From assembly GCF_038004425.1 (NCBI RefSeq), contig NZ_JBBORC010000001.1, forward strand, positions 2,147,001-2,211,000: 64,000 nt of DNA, in the 5' to 3' direction. How positions within the stretch are numbered: position 1 is the stretch's first letter; each line of letters begins with the position of its first letter. This DNA is from Solibacillus sp. FSL W7-1464. Its GTDB lineage: Bacteria; Bacillota; Bacilli; Bacillales_A; Planococcaceae. This document shows, one piece after another, positions 35,608-44,660 of the stretch. Position numbers and translations under genes: made by a program. Under the pieces are notes generated by a model. The model did no database searches. It saw nothing but the letters and a program-made list of their open reading frames with translations, and had not been told where the DNA came from.

Positions 35608-36066
35608 TCAAACCTTCTGAATATCTACTTTTTTGAAACTCATAATTCGAATAAAAGCCATACCATACACTGATGACATTAACAGAGAGAATGCTTCATA
35701 ATTTAAATTAAATAAATAGTTGATCCCAAATAGCGGAGTCGTATATATCAAATAAAACGGGTACTGTATGGACCCTATGATATCTAATATGGCGTAATCC
35801 ATCATTACGCTTTCAGAAATTTTAATGCTATAGACAATTAAGCCCGATATAGAACCAAATAGGAATATTGCTTTTAATCCGCTCTTAAACTTACTACAAA
35901 AAGAGGCCTCTTTAATAAACATTAGCAAAGCAGTTAGAAACAATCCAGTAGCAATCAAGTTAAAAGCATTCATCACTGAATCTGGATGCTTCAATGATGG
36001 AATTAAATTTGTTGAAAATGCAATTACATAAGTCCCTACAAAAAAAACGAATAATTTTATCCGCAT
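35608..36066 (-). CDS. Hypothetical membrane protein (152 aa)
   Basis: Four or five hydrophobic segments; no recognised motif. GGAG precedes ATG 36066. Same strand and close spacing with the neighbours at 35387 and 36102. Confidence 0.6.
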   Translation of the reverse strand: MRIKLFVFFVGTYVIAFSTNLIPSLKHPDSVMNAFNLIATGLFLTALLMFIKEASFCSKFKSGLKAIFLFGSISGLIVYSIKISESVMMDYAILDIIGSIQYPFYLIYTTPLFGINYLFNLNYEAFSLLMSSVYGMAFIRIMSFKKVDIQKV

Positions 36067-36101
36067 TTTAGTTCTCCTTTCGAAAAAAATCGAACAAATT
36101 C

Positions 36102-36452
36102 CTATCCTATGAAAAACTTACGTGTAAAAAGTCTAACAAATAACTGTCCTATTACAAATATAACTGAACAAAATATTACTGCCATATCTCTGCCAAAAGG
36201 TATAAACCAACTGCCATCGTCTGTTATAAAATATGAAGCCAAAAAAACAGACAGTAATGTTGATACGACATTTACTAAGAAAACATACCGTAATTTTACA
36301 CTACCAGCTAAAATACCGGTAACTAGAACGAACAGAATAGATCCCAGAAGAAGGAATTTCGCTTCTTCATGTTTGATATGTTGTCTATATTCATAAAAAT
36401 GAAATAAAAATGCGACAGGCACTAAAGAAAGAACTAACCAAAAAACTTTCAT
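36102..36452 (-). CDS. Hypothetical membrane protein (116 aa)
   Basis: Four predicted helices (for example VFWLVLSLVPVAFLFHFY) and a basic C-terminus. No family recognised. GGAGGT lies before ATG 36452. Confidence 0.6.
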   Translation of the reverse strand: MKVFWLVLSLVPVAFLFHFYEYRQHIKHEEAKFLLLGSILFVLVTGILAGSVKLRYVFLVNVVSTLLSVFLASYFITDDGSWFIPFGRDMAVIFCSVIFVIGQLFVRLFTRKFFIG

Positions 36453-36697
36453 AAAAACCTCCAGTAAGAAACATTACTCTTTTCGTGTAATTTTACACTA
36501 TAAGTTTTATAAGTCAATATTGGTTTTTAAAATAAACCCCTCCCCATTTCCTTTTTATTCAAGATTTTACTATAGAGATCTATCTATAAATTACTTGTTC
36601 ACCAACAGATGTTGAAAGGTTTCTTATAAATAAGAGGATTTACAATAAATAATATAGAAATAAATTCAGATAGACGGAAAAAAGTTAGGTGGTAATT

Positions 36698-37084
36698 ATG
36701 ATGATAGAGAATTTAAAAGAGCATTTACAGCAACTAGAGGAAAGTCATACCGGTTTGGAAGTTAGAAGGAGTAAAGAAAAACTCGACGCCATTTTAGCAG
36801 ATGAATTTTTTGAGATCGGCAGCTCCGGTTATATTTATGATAAAAAAGAGTGTCTTGAAACGGGTGTTGTTTTGACAGAAATGAAACTGCATAACTACGA
36901 AATCTATCCGCTCGCTCCTGACATTGTCTTAGCTACTTATTTTTTAGTGGATACAACTAGAGAACGGAATACACTGCGCAGTTCGATTTGGAAATTGATT
37001 GACGGACATTGGCAGCTCTATTTCCATCAAGGAACGATAACGCCACTTCAATTGACTAGTTTTACTGGCAAGTTGTCTAAGTGA
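36698..37084 (+). CDS. DUF4440/NTF2-like protein
   Basis: 128 residues. HLQQLEESHTGLEVRRSKEK leading to LLADEFFEIGSSG-like and WKLIDGHWQLYFHQGT segments indicates the cystatin/NTF2-like fold of DUF4440, small proteins that bind or convert varied ligands. AGGTGG lies before ATG 36698. Its stop overlaps the start of the next gene (TGATG), indicating coupling. Confidence 0.72.
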   Translation: MMIENLKEHLQQLEESHTGLEVRRSKEKLDAILADEFFEIGSSGYIYDKKECLETGVVLTEMKLHNYEIYPLAPDIVLATYFLVDTTRERNTLRSSIWKLIDGHWQLYFHQGTITPLQLTSFTGKLSK

Positions 37085-37575
37085 TGAGAAAATGGCTTTC
37101 GGTAATCTCAATCGGTGCCATTGTTTTAGGCTGGATTATTTTTGATATGCGGCAAGAGTCGAGCAGGGATGCCATTATAGGAAAAGCTTTGAATAGTCAT
37201 ATTGATACGATTACAGTAAGAGATACTAAAACAAATGAAGAAGTTTTAGTGATGACGAATTCGAACCCCGCTTTTACTTCTATGGTTGAAATTTACAGGT
37301 TCCCATACATACAGTTGGAACGGCCGGACAATAAAATCCTTAAAGAAGAGCCAGTGCTTGAAATCGAATACTTACAGGAAAACGAAGTCATGTATGTGGT
37401 GAGGGTTCATCAGTTTGATCGTAAGCCAGTACTGGAACAGCAATTAGCAGCCAGTTACATATATTCTCCAGAAAATGATGATAACGTGTATCTTTTTGAA
37501 GTGCAGGGCAATGATCAGCTGGTCGAAGTAAATGACGGGTTAAAAACGCTAATCGATATCATCACTTCCAAGTAA
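37084..37575 (+). CDS. Hypothetical membrane-anchored protein
   Basis: 163 residues. One N-terminal helix (about 5-22) anchors an extracytoplasmic, beta-rich domain with no family I recognise. Start ATG 37084 overlaps the stop of the DUF4440 gene; GTG 37081 is an alternative. Shares a bidirectional terminator with the S9 peptidase gene. Confidence 0.6.
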   Translation: MRKWLSVISIGAIVLGWIIFDMRQESSRDAIIGKALNSHIDTITVRDTKTNEEVLVMTNSNPAFTSMVEIYRFPYIQLERPDNKILKEEPVLEIEYLQENEVMYVVRVHQFDRKPVLEQQLAASYIYSPENDDNVYLFEVQGNDQLVEVNDGLKTLIDIITSK

Positions 37576-37620
37576 AAACAGCGACAATCATTCTTGTAAA
37601 ATGATTGTCGCTTATTATTA
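37576..37620. terminator. Bidirectional terminator
   Basis: AGCGACAATCATT (37580-37592) pairs with AATGATTGTCGCT (37600-37612), with A-rich and T-rich flanks. Confidence 0.8.
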
Positions 37621-37624
37621 TATT

Positions 37625-39418
37625 TTACACTTTAGACTCTACAAACTGGCTGAAAAAGGAAAGGATTTTTTGGTAAACCGCAATTTCATTTTCTTTTTTG
37701 GAGAATCCGTGACCCTCATCTTCAAGAAGCATATATTCCACTTCACGGCCTTTCTCTTTCAGCGCCTGCACAATTTGATCCGACTCCTCTTTCACAACGC
37801 GCGGATCATTTGCCCCTTGGATAACGAGCATTGGTTTTGTCATTGTTTCTAAATACGTAATCGGTGAGTATTCGATAAACTTATCTTTGTCTCGTTCCGG
37901 ATTTCCTACCCACTGATCCATCATCGGCTTCCAGTCTTCCGGTACCGAATTGACAAATGAAAACAAATCAGACGGTCCAAAGATATCGACTACCGCTTTG
38001 AAATAATCCGCATGGCGTCCGTGGAGCAGTAAGGCCATATAGCCACCATAGCTGCCACCCATCAGTAAAATATTGCCTTTTTCTGCATAACCTTTATCAA
38101 TAAGCCAATCGAGACCCGCGACATTATCAAGTCGCGGACCGTATCCCCAATCACCGTTTACCATTTTTGTGAAAGCCAATCCGTAACCTGTAGATCCACG
38201 GAAATTTGGCGCAAATATACTGTAGCCATTATTTAAAAAGAACTGGAACGAAGCTCTAAAGAATTTTCGCTCTGCAGCTTGCGGACCACCATGTGGCCAA
38301 AAGATGATCTCCCCATTATCATTTTCCTTTTTCGCTTTGAAAAATAGCGATTCGATTTCCAGCCCATCAAAAGAAGTGTACGTAATGACTTCAGGCTCCA
38401 CTAATTCGCTTTGATCGACACCCGGAACGGTATATTGTGTAAGAGAAGTCCACTCATTCTCTGTAAAACGGTAAATATTATCCGGTTGAGTTGCAGTACC
38501 GCCCAACATATATAAATTTCCTGAATTCGTGACAACAAGCTTATCGATCGTGCTGCACGGCGTCTCTATTTTCTCCCACTCATCCGAGCCTAAATCATAC
38601 ATGTATACAGTATCTTCTACACCTTTTTCACTGACAATATATAAGCGCTGTTTATGCTGGTCATATTTCAGCGTAGTGAAGCCTTCATTCTCTATCTCTT
38701 TTACTTTCGTAAATTCATCTGTTGCTAAATTATATGAAGCCAAGTATGTAAAATCTGCGTTGTAGTCCGTTAAAAAATAGACAAGTTCATCTGTAGCGAA
38801 ACAGGCATCACTCACCGTGTGCTCGGAATCGGTCGCTGGTGTCAGCAAAGTATGTTTGTCCGCCCGTTTTGCATACAACAGTGTATGTGTATTGGAATAC
38901 GCCGTCATATAAAGGATAGTTTCTTCATTCGGGCTAATCCCAACTGTTAACGTTGGAGTCGTTTTTCCTTCTAAAACCAATTCTTCCGCCCCTGTTTCCA
39001 GGTCATATTTATACGTATTCAAAAAAGAAGGATTTCCTTTTGAAGAAGTGTAGTAAAGCTTTTTTCCGTCCTTTGAAAGAATCATTCCCGTATTGCGTGT
39101 TCCTTCTTCATGAATAATGGGCTGTAATGTACCGCCATGAAGAGGCAACCCGTAAAATTGTGTGTTTTCATCGCCGTCTTCATCAAAGCCTGCAAGGATG
39201 AATCGGCCTTGTTTATCATATTGAAGACCGTGACAGCTCTGGTTATTGAATGTCAGCTGTGTCGGGAAGGTACTTGGCAGATGCATTGCCCATAAGTTGT
39301 ACTTTCCGCTTAAATTGGTACTGAAAACAAGTTGATTTTCATCGGGACTTACCGCAAAATCTCTTATTGAAAATGTCCTTAAAAACTGCTCGGCCCCCGG
39401 TTTAGGAAATGAAACCAT
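37625..39418 (-). CDS. S9-family (prolyl oligopeptidase-like) serine peptidase
   Basis: 597 residues, cytosolic. An N-terminal beta-propeller (about 10-330) precedes an alpha/beta hydrolase domain. Catalytic Ser is in GGSYGGYMALLLHG, Asp in QGANDPRVVKEES and His in DEGHGFSKKEN. Family members cleave short or acylated peptides. AGGAGGG lies before ATG 39418. Monocistronic. Confidence 0.9.
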   Translation of the reverse strand: MVSFPKPGAEQFLRTFSIRDFAVSPDENQLVFSTNLSGKYNLWAMHLPSTFPTQLTFNNQSCHGLQYDKQGRFILAGFDEDGDENTQFYGLPLHGGTLQPIIHEEGTRNTGMILSKDGKKLYYTSSKGNPSFLNTYKYDLETGAEELVLEGKTTPTLTVGISPNEETILYMTAYSNTHTLLYAKRADKHTLLTPATDSEHTVSDACFATDELVYFLTDYNADFTYLASYNLATDEFTKVKEIENEGFTTLKYDQHKQRLYIVSEKGVEDTVYMYDLGSDEWEKIETPCSTIDKLVVTNSGNLYMLGGTATQPDNIYRFTENEWTSLTQYTVPGVDQSELVEPEVITYTSFDGLEIESLFFKAKKENDNGEIIFWPHGGPQAAERKFFRASFQFFLNNGYSIFAPNFRGSTGYGLAFTKMVNGDWGYGPRLDNVAGLDWLIDKGYAEKGNILLMGGSYGGYMALLLHGRHADYFKAVVDIFGPSDLFSFVNSVPEDWKPMMDQWVGNPERDKDKFIEYSPITYLETMTKPMLVIQGANDPRVVKEESDQIVQALKEKGREVEYMLLEDEGHGFSKKENEIAVYQKILSFFSQFVESKV

Positions 39419-39573
39419 ATTGAATAACCCTCCTTAAGATAGAAAACTGAATTATTACTAAATTACCATAAATAAACTATTATTGAAATAAATTGGCTCA
39501 CCACCACTAGTTGGAAGTAATAAGATCAAAACACTTTTCTAATGGGATCCGTTCTGCTCTGCTAATTACCAAC

Positions 39574-39608
39574 TAAAAAAGCAAACCCGCATCATACGAA
39601 GTTTGCTC
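39574..39608 (-). terminator. Terminator of the Ytr-type ABC operon
   Basis: GCAAAC (39581-39586) pairs with GTTTGC (39601-39606), extended to AAGCAAAC/GTTTGCTCTT; T run on the minus strand. Confidence 0.6.
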
Positions 39609-39663
39609 TTTGAATAGCTGAGTTCATTTAAATTTCATATTCCATATAGGATGTTACCTTTAC

Positions 39664-40269
39664 TTAAAACGCCTTTCGCTGGTATATGCTGTTCGTAACC
39701 ACCCAGGAAACGACATAGACTGTGATGACGACAATGGTTGCCCCTGTATATAAAGCAGGGATGGATAAATTAATAATAAAATCCTTGATTACAGTCAATT
39801 GGTCAGCTAAAAATAACACAATAGCTGGTCCGCCTGCAGATAAAAGGAGAAAACTAATCAGTACAGCCGGAAAAATATAACCCGGTTTAAATAAATAAAA
39901 TAATGGGAAGGTAAATGAAGCAAACAATAAAAATAAACTACAGCCAATCGCAATATGTGTCAGGGTAAAAGGTTTATTGAAAACAAATAATGTGAGACTT
40001 GTCACACCGATTGCTAAAACCATATAGATAACAGCACCAATATAGCGAGATGCGATAATTTCCGAACGTGTATAAGGTAATGAATTCAATAAGATGTTCG
40101 TCTCTACTTTTTCATCGTAGGCATATGTGTTAAAGGGAATCAGAATGCTGGCAACGAGAAAGATCATAGCGGGATTTGCTTCCATGAAAATAAAGAAAAT
40201 GACAAAAGGAACAAAAAGTAATAGCTGTTTTTTCTGTAAGATGACATCACGTCTGATAAGATTAAACAT
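39664..40269 (-). CDS. ABC-2-type transporter permease
   Basis: 201 residues with six membrane helices, the ABC-2 membrane family that includes YtrC/YtrD-like and bacteriocin-immunity permeases. AAAGGGGG lies before ATG 40269, which overlaps the ATPase gene by eight bases. Works with the ATPase at 40262-41128. Confidence 0.8.
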   Translation of the reverse strand: MFNLIRRDVILQKKQLLLFVPFVIFFIFMEANPAMIFLVASILIPFNTYAYDEKVETNILLNSLPYTRSEIIASRYIGAVIYMVLAIGVTSLTLFVFNKPFTLTHIAIGCSLFLLFASFTFPLFYLFKPGYIFPAVLISFLLLSAGGPAIVLFLADQLTVIKDFIINLSIPALYTGATIVVITVYVVSWVVTNSIYQRKAF

Positions 40270-41128
40270 GTTGTATTCCCCCTTTCATGTAATACATGAT
40301 CTCTTCCAGAGAGGCCTGATCAATGGCAACGGTGTCTCCGAAAATTCTTTGTACTCCTTTGATATTATCCGTTAATGCTTCAAATCCTGTTAATGCACGG
40401 TGAACATGAATAAATGCCTGTTCAGTGTCCCGGTCCAGTAGCTCCAATCTTCCTTTTACGAGTGCATAGTTTTCAACTACATCAAGAATAGACTGATTGA
40501 ATAGTAACTCCCCCCGCTGTATAAGCGCGATATAATCTGCAATACGGTCTAAATCGGACGTAATATGTGTGGAGAAGAAAATGGTACGATCTCCATCCAC
40601 CATTAATTCCTGTAATAGATCCAATAGCTCCCGTCTAAAAATGGGGTCTAATCCTGCTGTTGGCTCGTCCATAATGATAAGCTCCGCATGATGGGATAAT
40701 GCTATTGCCAATGATGCCTTCATTTGCATTCCTTTTGAAAAAGTCTTTATTGGTTTATTCAGCGGCAATTCAAATCTTTCCAAGTATTGATGAAACAGTG
40801 AATCATCCCAGCGTTTATATGCAGGGCCCACGATGCGTTTTATATCTTTTAAGTTCAGCCCTTCAAAAAACACATTGCCATCGTATACAAACCCAATGCG
40901 CTCTTTAATCGTCTTCTCGTGTTTCATGTAATCCAAACCGAAAAGTTTAATTTCCCCGGCATCCGGTCTTAATAGATTCATCATCATTTTGATCGTCGTC
41001 GATTTACCCGCGCCATTTGCCCCAATAAAGCCTGTTATAAAGCCTTTCTTCACTTCTAAATTCAATTTTTTTACTGAAAAATCTTTAAATTTTTTCGAGA
41101 CATTTGTAAGTTCAACAACATTCTCCAT
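40262..41128 (-). CDS. ABC transporter ATP-binding protein (YtrB-like)
   Basis: 288 residues. Walker A GANGAGKST (about 37-45), signature FSKGMQMKASLAIALS, Walker B LIIMDEPTAGLD and switch His (FFSTHITSDLD) are present; the altered signature (SKGM rather than SGGQ) is usual in ABC-2 exporter ATPases. GAGGAG precedes ATG 41128, six bases after the GntR gene. Confidence 0.87.
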   Translation of the reverse strand: MENVVELTNVSKKFKDFSVKKLNLEVKKGFITGFIGANGAGKSTTIKMMMNLLRPDAGEIKLFGLDYMKHEKTIKERIGFVYDGNVFFEGLNLKDIKRIVGPAYKRWDDSLFHQYLERFELPLNKPIKTFSKGMQMKASLAIALSHHAELIIMDEPTAGLDPIFRRELLDLLQELMVDGDRTIFFSTHITSDLDRIADYIALIQRGELLFNQSILDVVENYALVKGRLELLDRDTEQAFIHVHRALTGFEALTDNIKGVQRIFGDTVAIDQASLEEIMYYMKGGIQHV

Positions 41129-41133
41129 TCAAA

Positions 41134-41505
41134 TCACTCCTCATATAAAATTTTTAATAAGTCTTGCAATTCTTCAAGTGAGAGACCAATTTCCCTGCTA
41201 TTCGTGATGACTGAACTCATTTGCTCCTCAATGACTTTCAATTTCTTTTCTCTGATGACTTCTAAATTTTGCTCTGCTACAAAGGACCCTTTTCCGACAA
41301 TGGAATAAATAAAGCCCGCCTTTTCCAATTCCTCGTAAGCACGCTTCGTTGTGATGACACTAATTTGCAGTTCTTTGGCAAGGTTACGCATGGAAGGTAT
41401 TGCTGCACCCTCCTGCAGTTCACCTGCCAAAATGGCGGATTTAATCTGATTTGTAATTTGTTCATAAATGGGTTCTTTTGAAATGTTTGAAATAATTATT
41501 TGCAT
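41134..41505 (-). CDS. GntR-family regulator, YtrA subfamily
   Basis: 123 residues: N-terminal winged helix (IYEQITNQIKSAILAGELQE, then LQISVITTKRAYEELEKAGF) and only a short C-terminal helical tail instead of a ligand domain, the YtrA layout. First gene of the operon with an ABC-2 transporter; such regulators repress their own operon and are often relieved by cell-wall-active compounds. GAGGGA precedes ATG 41505. A palindromic operator candidate overlaps the promoter (41616-41671). Confidence 0.85.
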   Translation of the reverse strand: MQIIISNISKEPIYEQITNQIKSAILAGELQEGAAIPSMRNLAKELQISVITTKRAYEELEKAGFIYSIVGKGSFVAEQNLEVIREKKLKVIEEQMSSVITNSREIGLSLEELQDLLKILYEE

Positions 41506-41615
41506 GCCAATCCCTCATTTTTACTTATTAAAATCGTGTTGTTCATTACTTGTTTTAACAGTTATACTGTCCTATAAAATATCAGTGAACCATCCAAATA
41601 ATCACAAACCTTTTT

Positions 41616-41671
41616 GTATAATGTATATATACTATAAACACATTATATACACACTATCAATATTTGTTCAA
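41616..41671 (-). promoter_or_regulatory. Promoter/operator of the GntR-ABC operon
   Basis: On the minus strand TTGAAC (complement of 41666-41671), 18 bases, TATAAT (complement of 41642-41647). The -10 sits in an inverted repeat: GTATAATGT (41616-41624) and ACATTATATAC (41640-41650). This suits repression by the YtrA-type regulator; the assignment is inferred. Confidence 0.5.
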
Positions 41672-41719
41672 CCATTTTTTGTAAAGATAGCTTGTTTTAC
41701 CGTAAAAAATGCACAAAGA

Positions 41720-41754
41720 AGCCACAAAACCTTGTTTTCACAATGTTTGTGGCT
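41720..41754. other. Hairpin of unclear role
   Basis: AGCCACAAA (41720-41728) pairs with TTTGTGGCT (41746-41754). There is no clear T tail on either strand; it may be a second terminator or a leader element. Confidence 0.35.
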
Positions 41755-41783
41755 AATTTGACAATTTCGGTATTTGAAGTGAA

Positions 41784-41830
41784 AAAATAAAAACAAAAGA
41801 GTGATACAGATGCCTGTTTACTCTTTTGCT
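41784..41830 (-). terminator. Terminator of the acyl-CoA/ABC operon
   Basis: CAAAAGAGT (41794-41802) pairs with ACTCTTTTG (41820-41828); the minus-strand tail is TTTTTATTTTTT. It closes the operon after the TetR gene. Confidence 0.75.
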
Positions 41831-41894
41831 CGTAAATTGTCCATAAATTTCTTTTCGTGCAATGGCTAATATCTCCATAATGATATGTTCCCTT

Positions 41895-42509
41895 TTAAAA
41901 AGTACTTCCGCTGTAATTTTTCCTCTTATATTCTGTAGAATTTGTATCTTTATTTATTCCTTTTAATATCATTTCCATATAAGTACTGACAAGTTCTTCT
42001 TCTGTTACTTCTCCATCCGGATTATACCAATTATAGGAACGGTTAACCATGCCAAGGATGCCAAAGATAACAATATCACTTCTAAGATCTTCCCTGAATT
42101 CTCCTTTTTCAATACCTTCATCAAAAAGTTTTTCGAGATTAATACGAAATTCTTTCCGATAATCATTGATTAACTTTAATTGCTTATCTTCCAGATGCCG
42201 AAACTCCCGATGAAATACTCTTGCGCTCTTACCATGTACTTTAATATTTTTTATAATTAAATGAATTAATTTATTCATTTTTACTATACTGCTTAGATAC
42301 TCGTCATTTAAAATCACTGCTTGTTCGGCTAATAACTCTTTAATATAGTTTAAGTGAATATCCATTAATAATTCCTGTTTACTTTTAAAGTAATAATAAA
42401 AGGTACCCTTTGTCACACCGATTGTATCAATAATATCTTGAATGGAAGTTTTACTGAATCCCTTTTTATCAAAAAGGTCTATACTTTCTTTTATAATTCT
42501 TCCTCGCAT
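41895..42509 (-). CDS. TetR-family regulator of the acyl-CoA/ABC operon
   Basis: 204 residues. The N-terminal HTH (GFSKTSIQDIIDTIGVTKGT, then FYYYFKSKQELL) is typical of TetR; the C-terminal domain (LEKLFDEGIEKGEFREDLRS, WYNPDGEVTEEEL) resembles fatty-acid and acyl-CoA-responsive members. GAGGAG lies nine bases before ATG 42509. It is the last gene of the cluster and probably represses it by binding the palindromes at 55308-55352, with an acyl-CoA intermediate as inducer. That link is inferred from position. Confidence 0.85.
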   Translation of the reverse strand: MRGRIIKESIDLFDKKGFSKTSIQDIIDTIGVTKGTFYYYFKSKQELLMDIHLNYIKELLAEQAVILNDEYLSSIVKMNKLIHLIIKNIKVHGKSARVFHREFRHLEDKQLKLINDYRKEFRINLEKLFDEGIEKGEFREDLRSDIVIFGILGMVNRSYNWYNPDGEVTEEELVSTYMEMILKGINKDTNSTEYKRKNYSGSTF

Positions 42510-42546
42510 AATAGTGTGCTCCTCGAGTCTTAGATTTTATGATATT

Positions 42547-43722
42547 TTAGTTCGGCTCCCTTTCGATTACTAAAGAGATTCCTTGGCCTCCACCGATACA
42601 AGCTGTAATGAGGGCGAATTTCCCTGCGGATCGTTTCAATTCATAGACAGCTTTTGTTATTAAAATTGCTCCTGTAGCACCTAATGGATGCCCATGTGCA
42701 ATTGCTCCGCCATTAACATTTAGCTTTTCCGGGTCGATTCCTAATTCCCGGTCACAGGCGATTACCTGTGCAGCAAATGCCTCGTTCAATTCGATAATAT
42801 CCATATCGGATAAAGAAAGATTCAACTTCTCTAATAATTTTTTCGTTGCCGGTACGGGACCAATTCCCATGATATTAGGATCTACTCCTGCGACAGTTGA
42901 TCCTTTAATCGTGGCTAATGGTTGAATCCCTAATGCTTCAGCCTTCTCTCGAGACATAATGACCATTGCTGATGCCGCATCATTAAGTCCGGAACTACTG
43001 CCTGCTGTGACAGTTCCATCTCTTTGGAAAGCCGGAGATAGCTTTGCCAATGCAGCTAACGTTGTATTCGGACGTGGATGCTCATCTTTGTTAAAAAGAA
43101 TCGGCTCACCTTTACGGACAGGGATAGTAATTGGAACGATTTGTTCATCAAAACGACCTTCATTAATTGCAGTTGCCATTCTTAGTTGACTTCTTAAGGA
43201 ATACTCATCTTGTTCCTTTCTTGTAATATCATATTTTTTTGCAAGGTTTTCTGCAGTAGTTCCCATCCCAGGGTTACCGATTTCTTCAGGAGCAAGTAAC
43301 GTTTTACGATACCTTGGCGGGATTGAACTGTATGCTTGTTCTGGACGTTCATATTGATATGGAGCACGGCTCATGCTTTCAATACCCCCGGCAACATATA
43401 CATCACCTGCACCAGATTGTATCGCTTGGGCAGCTAATGCAGCTGCATTAATACCTGAACCACATTGCCTGTCTATTGTTAACCCCGGTATGTTGACAGA
43501 TAAACCGCCCTGTAAAGCTGTCAATCTCGCAATATTGCCGCCACCACTTAAAACATTTCCCATAATCACATCATCTATCATTTCAGGATTAAGGTTCACT
43601 CTCTTGATTGCTTCTTTTATAACTTCCCCTCCATACAGATGAGCAGGAAGACTTGCTAATGCCCCACCTTGTTTTCCAATCGCCGTACGAACAGCTGATA
43701 CAATGACAGCATCTCTTTTCAT
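42547..43722 (-). CDS. Acetyl-CoA C-acyltransferase (thiolase)
   Basis: 391 residues. Active-site Cys is in TIDRQCGSGINA (about residue 90), His in GGAIAHGHPLGATG (about 348) and the second Cys in ITACIGGGQG (about 378). It should cleave the 3-ketoacyl-CoA made by the SDR to release acetyl-CoA, the last step of the spiral. AAGGAG lies before ATG 43722. Confidence 0.92.
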   Translation of the reverse strand: MKRDAVIVSAVRTAIGKQGGALASLPAHLYGGEVIKEAIKRVNLNPEMIDDVIMGNVLSGGGNIARLTALQGGLSVNIPGLTIDRQCGSGINAAALAAQAIQSGAGDVYVAGGIESMSRAPYQYERPEQAYSSIPPRYRKTLLAPEEIGNPGMGTTAENLAKKYDITRKEQDEYSLRSQLRMATAINEGRFDEQIVPITIPVRKGEPILFNKDEHPRPNTTLAALAKLSPAFQRDGTVTAGSSSGLNDAASAMVIMSREKAEALGIQPLATIKGSTVAGVDPNIMGIGPVPATKKLLEKLNLSLSDMDIIELNEAFAAQVIACDRELGIDPEKLNVNGGAIAHGHPLGATGAILITKAVYELKRSAGKFALITACIGGGQGISLVIEREPN

Positions 43723-43800
43723 ATATGGTCTCCTTATTATCAGTTTATATTTAAAGGATTTGCCCCTATCCTATTTGAAATCGAGACAAACCCTTTTTAA

Positions 43801-44199
43801 TTAATAACGTTCAAATATTAATTTTCCCTTAACCACAGCTTTTTGATGCTGGTTTATAGCTTTAACATCAAAGATTAGTGATTGATCCACTATGTCCACT
43901 AAATCGGCCTTTAAAGTAAGAACATCATTTAAAAACACCATTCCGGAAAATCGAATATTATAATCTTTTATATAGCCTTCTTCATAATAAGCGGTAAAGA
44001 GCTTCGAAAGATTCCCCATCGTCCACATACCATGAGCAATAATTCCTGGTAGACCAGCTTTTTTAGCTTCATCATCAATTGTATGAATCGGATTAAAATC
44101 ACCGGATGAACCTGAGTATTTGATTAAATCCATTCTCGATACTGGTTCTAGTGTCGTTTCAAGAGATTCACCTTTTCTTATATCTGCTAAAACTGTCAT
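43801..44199 (-). CDS. MaoC-like dehydratase, C-subunit type
   Basis: 132 residues of the hot-dog fold. The (R)-hydratase 2 motif is intact: YSGSSGDFNPIHTIDDEAKKAG carries the catalytic Asp and His. It overlaps the other MaoC gene by four bases (ATGA), suggesting a heterodimer as in actinobacterial two-subunit enoyl-CoA hydratases. It should hydrate trans-enoyl-CoA to (R)-3-hydroxyacyl-CoA. Confidence 0.85.
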   Translation of the reverse strand: MTVLADIRKGESLETTLEPVSRMDLIKYSGSSGDFNPIHTIDDEAKKAGLPGIIAHGMWTMGNLSKLFTAYYEEGYIKDYNIRFSGMVFLNDVLTLKADLVDIVDQSLIFDVKAINQHQKAVVKGKLIFERY

Positions 44200-44654
44200 A
44201 CGTTTAAGGACCTCCTTACCGTTTCCGTAATGATTGTGATCGACTCTTCAGTGAAAATTAATCTCCCATCTTTATCTTCACCATACCGTGTCATCTTCAG
44301 GAAGCCCATTTTTCCGGTGCTGCCTTCTTTTTCATAGTAATCTTCTATTTTCGAGTAGCAATAGACTTCCTCTCCTACTAAAAGAGGTCGTTCATAATGA
44401 TAAATTTGTTCACCATGTATTAATCCTTTTAACGGTAATTTGAGTCCATCGATATAGCCGGATCTTAGCACCCTAGGAAATGTAGGGGGAGCAATATTTG
44501 TGCCATATCGTGATTGTTTACCAATCTCTTCATCTGTATAGATTGGATGATTATCTCCAATGGATTCCGCAAATCTTCTTACAAGCTCTCTTTCAACTAC
44601 ATTTCTAACTTTGTTAGAAGTTAGACCAATATATTCTGTATACAAATCGTCCAT
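44196..44654 (-). CDS. MaoC-like dehydratase, N-subunit type (FAS1_DH region)
   Basis: 152 residues. NVVERELVRRFAESIGDNHP, IAPPTFPRVLR and GLIHGEQIYHYERPLLVGEE are typical of the N-terminal half of MaoC/FAS1 dehydratases, the non-catalytic partner of a two-part hydratase. AAGGAGGG abuts ATG 44654 almost directly, so TTG 44645, 10 bases from the SD, could be the true start. Confidence 0.8.
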   Translation of the reverse strand: MDDLYTEYIGLTSNKVRNVVERELVRRFAESIGDNHPIYTDEEIGKQSRYGTNIAPPTFPRVLRSGYIDGLKLPLKGLIHGEQIYHYERPLLVGEEVYCYSKIEDYYEKEGSTGKMGFLKMTRYGEDKDGRLIFTEESITIITETVRRSLNV

Positions 44655-44660
44655 CCCTCC

